Shown: positions 28,237 through 35,893 of the stretch, in pieces
Layout: each line of letters starts with the position of its first letter
How positions within the stretch are numbered: position 1 is the first letter of the stretch
Source: an uncultured Bacteroidota bacterium
Lineage (GTDB): Bacteria; Bacteroidota; Bacteroidia; Chitinophagales; Chitinophagaceae
Assembly (NCBI GenBank): GCA_903819975.1
Contig: CAIJFI010000004.1
Location: 186,001 to 250,000 of the forward strand
Reading direction: 5' to 3'
DNA length: 64,000 nt
Position numbers and translations under genes: made by a program
The notes under the pieces: generated by a model
The model's database searches: none
Told to the model about the DNA's origin: nothing
The model's input: the letters and a program-made list of their open reading frames with translations, nothing else

Positions 28237-29532
28237 TTATTTACCCTTTTTAGCAATTGTATCAATTGCCATTACTAATTTATCTAAATCTTGTATGCGC
28301 GTATATACATGTGGGGTAATTCTAACACAACTTATATTCTCCCAAACAATACCAACAGTATGAATTTTATAGTTTGTAAATAATGCGCTATCTAATTCAC
28401 CAGGTGTCATTCCGTCAACACTTACTCCACAAATTGCACACGCATATTCATCTTTAAAAGAAGTGTGAATTTTAACCTTAGGAATTTCCTTTACACGAGT
28501 AGCCCAATAGTTTTTTAAATATCTGATACGCTCTTCTTTTCTTTTACTGCCAATGGCGGTTTGAAAATTTACTGCTTCTCCAATACCTTGCTCAATTGGA
28601 AAGCTTCTAGTGCCAAGGGTTTCAAACTTTCTTATATCAGTTCCATTAGGTTTGTCATTGCAAACCAATGGCCAAATTTTTTCTATCTTTTCTTTTTTAA
28701 TCCACATCATACCACTTCCAATTGGAGCAGATAAAAATTTATGAAGTGAGGTCCCAAAATAATCGCAACCCAATTCAGGCACTTTATAATCTAACAAACC
28801 AAAACTATGTGCGCCGTCTACAATTGTTTCAATTCCATGTTTCTTGGCCATTGCTGTTATTTTTTTAACAGGTAATATTTGACCAATCCAATTAATAATA
28901 TGAGTTATATGAATGATTTTAGTTTTAGGCGTAATTGCTTTTTCAAAAGCACTTACAATTTCTTCGTCATTTTCTATTGGGAACTGAAAGCTAATTTGAG
29001 TGTACACAATGCCATCTCTCTGTGCTCTTTGTTTCCATGCGTTTATCATGTTAGGATAGTCCTGTTTGGTACCAATTACTTCGTCTCCTTTTGAAAGTGG
29101 TAAACCAAATATCACAGTATTCAAAGCCTCAGTAGCATTTCGGTTAATTGCGATTTCCTCTGGATCGGCACCAGCTAATTGTGCAAGCTTGTATCTAAGG
29201 GGCTCTCTGCCTTGGTCCAAGATGCGCCACATATAATAAGAGGGACCCTCATTGGTCATTTTATTAAATCGTTCAACTGCTTCTTGAACAATTCTTGGAC
29301 TTGGACTAACACCACCATTATTTAGGTTAATCAGTGCTGGACTGGTTGTATATGCTTGTTGAATAACAGACCAATAATCTTCGTCAGTGGCAAGTTGTTG
29401 TGCATTTAATCCTGCTTTAGCTAGGTTAATATGTTCAAACTCAGCGGCATGCGCCTGATTAAATAAGCTGTTTGCTGAAAAAGCACCGGCCATTAATCCT
29501 AACTGCTTTACAAAGTTGCGTCTATTTGCCAT
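28237..29532 (-). CDS. Tat-exported class V aminotransferase (isopenicillin N epimerase-like)
   Basis: PLP enzyme of fold type I. The PLP lysine is K265 in TSLHKFLSAPIGSG, the ring-stacking Asp is D239 in IVDGAHSFG, and NRNATEALNTV binds the phosphate. The N-terminus is NRRNFVKQLGLMAGAF, a twin-arginine signal, so the folded holo-enzyme is predicted to work in the periplasm, unusual for a PLP enzyme. The sequence resembles isopenicillin N epimerase and cysteine desulfurase-like proteins; there is no desulfurase Cys loop that I recognise. The start codon lies in one arm of a perfect inverted repeat. It follows the TonB receptor gene on the same strand by about 60 bases. Confidence 0.87.
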   Translation of the reverse strand: MANRRNFVKQLGLMAGAFSANSLFNQAHAAEFEHINLAKAGLNAQQLATDEDYWSVIQQAYTTSPALINLNNGGVSPSPRIVQEAVERFNKMTNEGPSYYMWRILDQGREPLRYKLAQLAGADPEEIAINRNATEALNTVIFGLPLSKGDEVIGTKQDYPNMINAWKQRAQRDGIVYTQISFQFPIENDEEIVSAFEKAITPKTKIIHITHIINWIGQILPVKKITAMAKKHGIETIVDGAHSFGLLDYKVPELGCDYFGTSLHKFLSAPIGSGMMWIKKEKIEKIWPLVCNDKPNGTDIRKFETLGTRSFPIEQGIGEAVNFQTAIGSKRKEERIRYLKNYWATRVKEIPKVKIHTSFKDEYACAICGVSVDGMTPGELDSALFTNYKIHTVGIVWENISCVRITPHVYTRIQDLDKLVMAIDTIAKKGK

Positions 29533-29572
29533 ATATAATTATTGATTACCTAAGTTAACAATAATTATATAT
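29531..29572. repeat. Perfect 14-bp inverted repeat overlapping a start codon
   Basis: ATATATAATTATTG (29531-29544) is mirrored exactly by CAATAATTATATAT (29559-29572) around a 14-base spacer. On the minus strand it lies between the TonB receptor gene and the class V aminotransferase and includes part of the aminotransferase ATG. It could be an operator, or an RNA hairpin hiding the start codon. Confidence 0.6.
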
Positions 29573-29592
29573 TCAAAAAAGCCATTTATCAA

Positions 29593-31800
29593 TTACCATT
29601 TTAGGTGCATAGACAAATTAATTACCCTGCCATCCAATGGTGCCCAAATTTCAGGAAAGCTTGGATTGGTATAAGGTGCAATTACAATAGATCCATTTTT
29701 ATTTTGTCTTTGGTCAAATAGGTTTTCACAGTTTAACACAAAACTTGCCTTCCCTACATTATATCTTAACATGATAGCTGCTAAAGTATATGGTGTAGTT
29801 GAAGTTCCATTGTCTAAGAATTGTTTACCAGTATAGGATGCTTCTATTCCTGCTTTAAAAACATCGCTAAATTCGTATGCAAATACAGTGGCAAATTTAT
29901 GCTTTGCAATTAAAGGTAAACTAGGATTGATACTATTGTAGTTTCGTTTAGCATCGGTATACACATAACCAGCATACAATTCAAACGGAGCTTTCATGGC
30001 TTGAATGTATGATTCCATACCTTTTGATTCCAAAGATTTTGTTTCGTTTGCGAAATAATATAAAGGGTGTGTAGGCGCAATAAAGTTCAAAGACGCTAAA
30101 TAAACAATAGGTGCATATTGATAAGTTATTGGGTTATCAATTTTGTTGTAGAAGAATGTTTGGTTTAATGTTAATTCCCAATCATCAACTTTAGTTTTAT
30201 AATTCACATCGTAATTGGCTCCTATTGATTTTTCTGATTTTATATTTTGGCCAAATCCCATGATATAAGGGATTTCTCTTTCATCCACTTCCGAACTAAA
30301 CAAACTTGGTGTTTTATAACCCTCGCCACCACCAATGCGCATGGTCACTTTGTTATTCATTTTATACATTAAGGATAAGCGCGGTAAAACAAAAGTGCCG
30401 TAGTCGTTATTTTGATCCACTCTTAATCCAGACTGTAAAGTAAAAGCATGACTGATTTTCCAGTCGTCTTGAATGAATGCACCTAGGGTACTAAACTTTG
30501 TATTGGATAAATAACTACTATCAGGCAATTTTTTTGTAAATGCTTCTCCATTAAAATTAACTCCCATTACTAAATTATGCGCTTCTAGTTTTTTTGAATA
30601 GGCCAATTCACTATACCAGCTAGATTGATTACCACTCATGCCAAATACATTAGTTACAATATCTCTATTCATGATACTGTAATTGGCTTTAGCCGTAAGC
30701 ATTCCACCGTCTTCATATTTTTTTTCCCAAACCGCATCAGCCGTGTTTCTCAAACTTTTATTTTGATCAAAATATTGATGTGCTGCATTTTTTGTTCCAC
30801 TTAATACACTCATGTCTCCTCCATTACGGTTCTCGTAGTTTAAAGTATAACCAAGTGTTAGAGTTGAATTATCTTTTCCGTAAAAGAAAGCCCTAGGGTG
30901 TACAAATACGCTTTTCACCGAAGGCACATCCGAGAAACCATCTTTGTCAACATCCATTTGTTTTTGTTGTGTGGTTCCTGCGTATAGCGTATAGCCCATT
31001 TCTTTGTTTCTGCCAGAGAAAAAGAAGTTAGCGTTGGCTTCATTTAAACTTGAATAATTAAGCGTTAAACTTTTTTCTGGCTTACCTAATTTTGGTTTTT
31101 TTGAAATCAAGTTTAACATACCTGCGATAGCACCTCCACCATATAAAGTAGAACTTGCGCCTTTAACTAGTTCTATTTGTTGTAGGTCTAAAGGAGGTAT
31201 TTGCAAAATGCTAAAGCTTCCAGCATATCCGCCAAACAGGGGCATACCGTCTCTTAGAATCTGTGTGTACTTGCCTTGTAGTCCTTGTATACGCATATCT
31301 GCATTTCCAGTTGCAGCACTTGTTTGCTGAATTTGAATGCCTGCGATATCTCCCAATAAGCTAGCAATATTACCTGGCTTGATTCCGTTTTCTTCTTTTA
31401 CTTCTTCTGATCCCAACACTTCCACCTTAGTAGGTAAGTCTTCAATTCTTGAATTGGTCCTAGAAGATGAAACAATAATCACTTCTTCCAATTCTTCTTT
31501 TGCTGGCAATAAGGCAAAGTCAATTTGGAGATTGGTTTTGCTATTAATATTTATTAGTGTATCAATAGCAGCATATCCAGTATAACTTACTAATAAATGA
31601 ATTTTTCCTTCAGCAATATTTGATAAAACATAGCTACCATTTTGGTTACTTACTATCCCTTTGTTGGCGCCTGCAACACTTATTGAAACACCTTGCAAAG
31701 GTTTATCATTTTCTTTATCAGTTACTTTACCAGTAATGCTTTGAGCACTAATATTGTTTATACTTAAAACACAAATCACCAATCCAATATATTTTAACAT
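29593..31800 (-). CDS. TonB-dependent outer-membrane receptor, siderophore/cobalamin type
   Basis: Outer-membrane importer. I chose the ATG at 31800 (MLKYIGLVICVLS) over a TTG at 31821 because it begins the signal peptide directly. Residues about 20-100 are a carboxypeptidase-regulatory-like domain (SITGKVTDKENDKPLQGVSISV). A TonB-box-like EEVIIVSSSRT follows, then the plug (LGDIAGIQIQQTSAATGNADMRIQGLQGKYTQILRDGMPL-like) and a 22-strand-type barrel ending with SMHLKW. At about 735 residues it is much smaller than SusC and similar to FepA/BtuB-type receptors. It starts 22 bases after the YncE-like gene stop, so the pair is an operon. Ligand unknown. Confidence 0.9.
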   Translation of the reverse strand: MLKYIGLVICVLSINNISAQSITGKVTDKENDKPLQGVSISVAGANKGIVSNQNGSYVLSNIAEGKIHLLVSYTGYAAIDTLININSKTNLQIDFALLPAKEELEEVIIVSSSRTNSRIEDLPTKVEVLGSEEVKEENGIKPGNIASLLGDIAGIQIQQTSAATGNADMRIQGLQGKYTQILRDGMPLFGGYAGSFSILQIPPLDLQQIELVKGASSTLYGGGAIAGMLNLISKKPKLGKPEKSLTLNYSSLNEANANFFFSGRNKEMGYTLYAGTTQQKQMDVDKDGFSDVPSVKSVFVHPRAFFYGKDNSTLTLGYTLNYENRNGGDMSVLSGTKNAAHQYFDQNKSLRNTADAVWEKKYEDGGMLTAKANYSIMNRDIVTNVFGMSGNQSSWYSELAYSKKLEAHNLVMGVNFNGEAFTKKLPDSSYLSNTKFSTLGAFIQDDWKISHAFTLQSGLRVDQNNDYGTFVLPRLSLMYKMNNKVTMRIGGGEGYKTPSLFSSEVDEREIPYIMGFGQNIKSEKSIGANYDVNYKTKVDDWELTLNQTFFYNKIDNPITYQYAPIVYLASLNFIAPTHPLYYFANETKSLESKGMESYIQAMKAPFELYAGYVYTDAKRNYNSINPSLPLIAKHKFATVFAYEFSDVFKAGIEASYTGKQFLDNGTSTTPYTLAAIMLRYNVGKASFVLNCENLFDQRQNKNGSIVIAPYTNPSFPEIWAPLDGRVINLSMHLKW

Positions 31801-31822
31801 CTTCACTTTATTATTATTCAAA

Positions 31823-32824
31823 TTATTTTTTACCCACTACTATTATCTTAAAACTTCCAGGTATAACGGGTGTTCTTTTATTTTCTTTACTGCCAGCAGG
31901 TTGTGGTTCAAAATTAGCTGCTGGTAAAAAAACATTACCTGTGCTTTCGTCTATTGCAATGGTTCTTGCACTTTTTAAAGTAGGCAAATTTTGCACAAGT
32001 TGATAGTTATTTGCATCAGCCTGTTTGATAATACTTAAACTACCTTCTCCATTAGAAGTAAAGATTAATTTTTTATTATTATCAAATACTAGACCGTCGC
32101 AACCCTCGCCAATTGCAACTGTTGTAACCAACTTTCCATTTTCATAATTAATAACTGCCATTTTCTTTTCCCCTGCAGCAAATAACCTTTTATATTTAAG
32201 ATCAATCGCTAAGCCAGTTGGTTCTTCCAGTGGTTTAATACTCCAATGTGCTAGTACCTTATAAGTTTTCGCATCTATTTTTACGATTTCATTTTTGTCT
32301 TCAATATTTACAAAGATATTACCTGCCTCGTCTGATACAGCCGTTTCTGGTTTGCCACCAACTGCTACACTATCAACAACTTTCATTGTAATAGGATCAA
32401 TAAAAGTTAAATTTTTACCACGACCATTACAAGTGATTATTTTTTTTGAAAATGGATCATACATGATAGCATCTGGATTTTCACCAGTTGGAATAGTTGC
32501 AATAATTGCGTTGGTATTTACATTAAATGCATATACATTATTTAATCTTCCATTACTTGTGAATCCAATATTTTGAATAGGATCAAATGCAATACCATGA
32601 ACGCCGGTTGTATTTGCAATCACTCCAATTGAATCACCTGTTTGTTTGTTAAGAATATTTACTTGTGTACCATGAGATACGTAAAGATTGTTTTTATAAA
32701 CTGTTATATAGTCCCAACCTCCATTGCTTTTAATAGAGAAATTTTGTAGAATTTGATAATTTGAATTTTGTGCAATCGCCATTACTGGTAACACAAAAAG
32801 AGAAAACAAAATAATTTTTTTCAT
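31823..32824 (-). CDS. Secreted YncE-like seven-bladed beta-propeller
   Basis: Periplasmic WD/YVTN-type propeller. I chose the ATG at 32824 because it starts a signal peptide (MKKIILFSLFVLPVMAIAQ). An upstream in-frame ATG at 32884 would lie beyond the predicted transcription start. Blades recur about every 40-45 residues: GLAIDLKYKRLFAAGEKKMAVIN, GLVFDNNKKLIFTSNGEGSLSII, AIDESTGNVFLPAANF. No catalytic motif is visible, so it is likely a binding or scaffold protein. It leads an operon with a TonB receptor, recalling the neighbouring yncE and yncD genes of E. coli. It may hold the substrate imported by the receptor (inference). Confidence 0.88.
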   Translation of the reverse strand: MKKIILFSLFVLPVMAIAQNSNYQILQNFSIKSNGGWDYITVYKNNLYVSHGTQVNILNKQTGDSIGVIANTTGVHGIAFDPIQNIGFTSNGRLNNVYAFNVNTNAIIATIPTGENPDAIMYDPFSKKIITCNGRGKNLTFIDPITMKVVDSVAVGGKPETAVSDEAGNIFVNIEDKNEIVKIDAKTYKVLAHWSIKPLEEPTGLAIDLKYKRLFAAGEKKMAVINYENGKLVTTVAIGEGCDGLVFDNNKKLIFTSNGEGSLSIIKQADANNYQLVQNLPTLKSARTIAIDESTGNVFLPAANFEPQPAGSKENKRTPVIPGSFKIIVVGKK

Positions 32825-32881
32825 AATACAATTTGAAATATAAAAATAGGACAATAATAGTGTGTATAGGTTTAAATGGAC

Positions 32882-32889
32882 CAAAGGTA
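32882..32889 (-). promoter_or_regulatory. -7 promoter element TACCTTTG for the propeller/receptor operon
   Basis: Minus-strand TACCTTTG matches TAnnTTTG perfectly and lies 57 bases before the ATG at 32824. It argues against the longer protein start at 32884. Confidence 0.5.
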
Positions 32890-32944
32890 ACTTAATAATA
32901 ACTTAATTTAACGACGCGTTTGATTTAATGCTGCATGTAAACTG

Positions 32945-33985
32945 TTATACTAGTGCCAATAAACCCAGTAGCCCTAATAAATAAACTATTACTACTGCGA
33001 AGGAATCGATACCCATTCTAAATATTTGTCTTTTAGAATGTAATACCATACCAATCATGTAGATACCTGTAAGTATGATTCCTAATACAGTTAAGTAAAT
33101 ATCCGAGGGTTTTAAATTAGGAAGAATAGCATCGCCTCCAATTAAGGATGCCATTAAAAATAATACCGGTAAAAATGCATTGCCTCCAAATATGTCACTT
33201 ACGGCCATATTATAATCTCTTATTTTAGCAGAAGCAATACCAGTTGATATTTCAGGTAATGCAGTACAAAGGGCCAGAATGGTACCTCCAAATAAGACTC
33301 CACTCATGCCCCATCTTATTGCCAATTGCTCACCCGTAACCTCTAATGCCCATCCGGCAAATAAAGTAATAATGGCTCCAATAATTAGCACAAGGACAGC
33401 ATCGCGTAAGGAACCCTTAAACCTAGACTTTGGCAAACGTAGAATATGAGTAATCTCTTTATGTTCTAAACTAGTAGTTTTCTTTTTAGACATGAAGCTA
33501 GCCGTTAAATATATAGTGCCTAACCATATGACTAAAATAATCCACTCAAATGGAGTGCTTCTAGCAATAAAAAAGGTATTGGGAAATTGACTTGCAATTA
33601 AAACCATACATAACACAAATATCACTGCTACGCCTTCTACAATTAATATTTTAGAATGACCTCTTTCTGTTAAAGGTGCTGAACGACCAACACCGAAAAC
33701 ATCTATTAATACCAATACCACTGTTTGAATTGCAATTCCCCCTAATAAATTACTAATGGCAATATCATAATCGCGATGATATGCTGCTACTGCAGTAATT
33801 GCAATTTCGGGCAAATTTGTAATAATGGATAAAAACACCATACCTCCAAATGCTTCCCCTAAATTATAATGTAGTACAATGGCATCAATCGCTTTAGTTA
33901 ATTTAATTCCACTAATCCAAATAGCGATGGTGGAAGCTAAAAAAACAATTAGTAATAAAGTGCTGGAATATGAGTTTATAGACAT
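32945..33985 (-). CDS. Na+/Ca2+ or H+/Ca2+ exchanger (CaCA family)
   Basis: Inner-membrane cation antiporter with two internally repeated halves of opposite orientation. The alpha-1 repeat is SIITNLPEIAITAVAA near residues 54-69 and the alpha-2 repeat is ALCTALPEISTGIASA near 236-251. Each holds the conserved LPE ion-binding glutamate and a following DYDIAISNLLGG / DYNMAVSDIFGG stretch. Between the halves is a cytosolic loop rich in Lys (MSKKKTTSLEHKEITH). About ten helices and 346 residues are usual for YrbG/ChaA-like exchangers. It exports Ca2+ or a similar cation. It appears monocistronic. Exact ions not decidable. Confidence 0.88.
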   Translation of the reverse strand: MSINSYSSTLLLIVFLASTIAIWISGIKLTKAIDAIVLHYNLGEAFGGMVFLSIITNLPEIAITAVAAYHRDYDIAISNLLGGIAIQTVVLVLIDVFGVGRSAPLTERGHSKILIVEGVAVIFVLCMVLIASQFPNTFFIARSTPFEWIILVIWLGTIYLTASFMSKKKTTSLEHKEITHILRLPKSRFKGSLRDAVLVLIIGAIITLFAGWALEVTGEQLAIRWGMSGVLFGGTILALCTALPEISTGIASAKIRDYNMAVSDIFGGNAFLPVLFLMASLIGGDAILPNLKPSDIYLTVLGIILTGIYMIGMVLHSKRQIFRMGIDSFAVVIVYLLGLLGLLALV

Positions 33986-34037
33986 CTAGCTATATATTTT
34001 GCTACTCTAAAGTTAAGTCTTAATTATGGCTATGCTC

Positions 34038-34838
34038 TTAAAAACTAAATGAGAGAGACTGTGCATAATTGTAATGAAAATGATCGATAGGCACAATTGG
34101 AGCTGTATCGTATAAGAAATCTATATTAAAAGAAGTTGTTAAACGCTTACTGATAGGGAATTGCAGCGTAGTAAATACGGAGGTTCTATTACTAAACTGT
34201 TTTTCATACCAACCAGATTGATTGAAGGCTCGAACAATTACTTCAAAATTATTTGTTGGATTTACAATAGAATATTTAGCAGTAAAATTTAATTTAGGAT
34301 GGGTAACTAGTATTGGTGTATTATGTATTAACAATTCATCGTTTACTGCAGTCCAATTCCAATTTTCTTTTTCTAAAAAAACGCCAGCGCCAAAAAATAA
34401 ATCTTCTGTTTGTGTATTTTTAAAATAATGAACCAAATTCATTCCAGCCAAACTTCTACTCTGCAATCCTAACCCACCATCCCATTGATATTGTAAAAAG
34501 GATTCCCAATATAATTTCTTCCCAATATGTCGGTTATTTTTTAATTGAAATGTTCCAATATCTTGAATAGATTGTCCGCCATTACTAACACGATCAATTT
34601 TTGTATAAAGCGTTGTCGCATTATTTTTACCAATAAATGTAAAATCGCCTGAATAATACAAATCCACTAAACTTTTCTTTTGTTGATCCGTTGCAATGGC
34701 AAGTGAAATTTGACTTTGTATTTTTTTTGTTGAATCCATTCCCGATGTTTTATCGGTATTTAATACTTGCGTATAACCTGTTTGCAAAAGGAATATTACA
34801 AGAAGGGTACTAATGATATACTTAAGGTTCATGTGCAT
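34038..34838 (-). CDS. DUF481-like outer-membrane beta-barrel protein
   Basis: Residues 1-23 are a signal peptide (LLQTGYTQ). The rest alternates polar and hydrophobic residues with aromatic girdle positions (FTFIGKNNATTLYTKIDRV, KLYWESFLQYQWDGGLGLQSRSLAGMNLVHYF) and ends YAQSLSFSF with a terminal Phe, as expected of an outer-membrane barrel. The pattern RSLAG.NL plus FFGAGVFLEKE resembles DUF481/YdiY-type proteins, but I am not certain. Two ATG codons six bases apart (34838, 34832) could start it. Function unknown. It is separated from the noncoding RNA unit by an AT-rich gap. Confidence 0.75.
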   Translation of the reverse strand: MHMNLKYIISTLLVIFLLQTGYTQVLNTDKTSGMDSTKKIQSQISLAIATDQQKKSLVDLYYSGDFTFIGKNNATTLYTKIDRVSNGGQSIQDIGTFQLKNNRHIGKKLYWESFLQYQWDGGLGLQSRSLAGMNLVHYFKNTQTEDLFFGAGVFLEKENWNWTAVNDELLIHNTPILVTHPKLNFTAKYSIVNPTNNFEVIVRAFNQSGWYEKQFSNRTSVFTTLQFPISKRLTTSFNIDFLYDTAPIVPIDHFHYNYAQSLSFSF

Positions 34839-35038
34839 TGTAGAAAATAATAGAACTAGAATTACGCTAGCCTATAGTAATAACGCTTTAATAGCACTGC
34901 TAGTATATTTTATTCATTTATTCCTGTTTAAGGCAGATTTAAACTATATGTATTACATTGATAGTTAATTAATTAATAAATAAATAAAAAACATTTATAT
35001 AAGTCTATAAAAATAGTAGACAATACAAAATATTATCC
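34839..35038. other. AT-rich non-coding gap
   Basis: About 200 bases without a believable reading frame between the DUF481-like gene start and the noncoding RNA unit. It contains an AT-only stretch (TTAATTAATTAATAAATAAATAAA) that may be a promoter upstream (UP-like) region. I see nothing else. Confidence 0.6.
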
Positions 35039-35046
35039 TATCTTTG
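35039..35046 (+). promoter_or_regulatory. -7 promoter element TATCTTTG of a noncoding RNA unit
   Basis: Perfect TAnnTTTG match. If used, transcription would begin near 35051-35055, at the first bases of the upper P1 stem of the RNA described next, and the RNA would end at the terminator near 35299. No good -33 element is seen. Confidence 0.5.
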
Positions 35047-35123
35047 TTCTGTCATCAAGAATCCTTGAATGGGTGCCAACCGAGAGAGATTAACTCCGCG
35101 GTGGTAAAACGATGAGGACAAAG
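35042..35123 (+). ncRNA. Structured RNA resembling the SAM-I/SAM-IV riboswitch clan
   Basis: P1 pairs CTTTGTTCT and CATC (35042-35056) with GATG and AGGACAAAG (35111-35123), leaving a 2-base bulge. P2 is ATCC/GGGT (35061-35064 / 35071-35074) with loop TTGAAT. P3 is ACCG/CGGT plus GAG/CTC (35079-35086 / 35094-35102). Sequence echoes of the SAM-I/IV core are TCATCAAGA after P1, TGAA followed by GCCAACC, CGCGGTGGTAAAAC and the closing GATGA. The kink-turn arm and P4 of canonical SAM-I are missing. The -7 element overlaps the lower P1, so the lower stem may not be transcribed. No methionine gene follows; instead a tRNA-like fold does. Treat the riboswitch identity as a hypothesis. Confidence 0.35.
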
Positions 35124-35165
35124 TCAAAATAAAAGTTATGCAAGAAAAAATTACCTAAAAAATAT

Positions 35166-35236
35166 TGTCATGTGGCCGAGTGGAGAGGCAGGGGTCAGCA
35201 AAACCCTCAACGATGGTTCGATCCCATCTATGACAG
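35166..35236 (+). tRNA. tRNA-Cys(GCA)-like structure, atypical
   Basis: A full cloverleaf can be drawn. Acceptor: 35166-35172 with 35229-35235 (7 pairs, one G-U). D-arm: GCC/GGC with GAGTGGAGA loop. Anticodon stem: GGGGT/ACCCT around loop CAGCAAA. Variable loop: CAAC. T-arm: GATGG/CCATC with the canonical TTCGATC loop. The D-arm and anticodon region closely resemble bacterial tRNA-Cys (anticodon GCA). But position 33 is A instead of the near-universal U, the first pair is U-A, the discriminator base is G rather than the U73 needed for Cys, and CCA is not encoded. It is either a degenerate tRNA-Cys or a tRNA-like domain of a regulatory RNA. No long variable arm. Confidence 0.6.
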
Positions 35237-35268
35237 CAGCACAAACATAGGCAGGCAATCGTTAAGGC

Positions 35269-35299
35269 GGGCGGTATTTCTATACCGCCCTATTTTTTT
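35269..35299 (+). terminator. Strong intrinsic terminator of the noncoding RNA unit
   Basis: GGGCGGTAT (35269-35277) pairs perfectly with ATACCGCCC (35282-35290) around TTCT, then TA and seven T. It ends the unit before the thioredoxin gene, which starts 145 bases further on. Confidence 0.93.
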
Positions 35300-35379
35300 A
35301 AAGTATGAGCACTTGTTTTGCGGCTTAGCTTAATATTAGCTTAAAACTTATATTGAAAGGTTAAAACAAAAACTAATGC

Positions 35380-35391
35380 ATGTTTAAACAT
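35380..35391. repeat. 12-bp palindrome ATGTTTAAACAT before the thioredoxin gene
   Basis: Perfect palindrome 53 bases upstream of the thioredoxin start, followed by another TTTAAAC. It could be an operator for the thioredoxin/ApbE cluster; no regulator is identified. Confidence 0.3.
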
Positions 35392-35443
35392 TTAATTTAA
35401 ACGATATTTGATAAGGCGTTAACCAATTTAATATAATATCATC

Positions 35444-35893
35444 ATGAGAATTTTATTGGCATTTTTATTTTTTTTAGCAAGTTCTTTTTTGGTTAATGCA
35501 CAAGATTGGGGCCATAATTATAAGGAAGCAATTACCGTAGCACAAAAAGAACATAAATTTATTCTTGTAAATTTTTCAGGATCAGATTGGTGTGGACCTT
35601 GTATTAGATTACATAAAGAGGTTTTTGTATTAGGTGATTTTATTCAACTTGCAAATGCTAAATTGGTTTTATTGAATGCAGATTTTCCTAGATATAAAAA
35701 AAATCAGCTTAGTCCTGCTCAACAAAAAATTAATGACGATTTAGCAGAGCGATATAACAACAGAGGCGTTTTTCCTTTAACAGTGCTTGTAGATGAGAAA
35801 GGAAACCAAATAAGAAGTTGGGAAGGGTTCCCTAGTTCAACTATTGATTTTATTGATGAAATTCAACAAGCTATAAAAGACAATCAAAAATAA
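35444..35893 (+). CDS. Exported thioredoxin-family protein
   Basis: Residues 1-19 are a signal peptide (FLVNAQ), so this is a periplasmic thiol-disulfide protein. The redox motif is SDWCGPCIRLHKEV, with C50 and C53, the same WCGPC as classical thioredoxins. The cis-Pro region is RGVFPLTVLVDEKGN. An insertion between the redox helix and the cis-Pro strand (PRYKKNQLSPAQQKINDDL) is typical of DUF255/thioredoxin_7-like exported members. Its stop overlaps the next start in TAATG (one base), so it is translationally coupled to ApbE. It heads the four-gene cluster with ApbE, DUF4266 and DUF3570, where it may keep the cysteines of the DUF4266 protein reduced (inference). Confidence 0.9.
   Translation: MRILLAFLFFLASSFLVNAQDWGHNYKEAITVAQKEHKFILVNFSGSDWCGPCIRLHKEVFVLGDFIQLANAKLVLLNADFPRYKKNQLSPAQQKINDDLAERYNNRGVFPLTVLVDEKGNQIRSWEGFPSSTIDFIDEIQQAIKDNQK

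Noticed and set aside
35071-35117. TPP-riboswitch-like GGGTGCC and 16S 530-loop-like CCGCGGTNNTAA strings
   Set aside because: The TPP core after the first box is absent and the rRNA similarity is a few bases only; pairing fits the SAM clan better.
35111-35125. RNase P-like GAGGACAAAGTC
   Set aside because: Lacks the rest of the RNase P core and is much too short a unit.
35138-35158. Six-codon frame MQEKIT inside the noncoding RNA unit, like a tmRNA tag or leader peptide
   Set aside because: No tmRNA resume codon context, pseudoknots or Ala-type acceptor; far too short to separate from chance.
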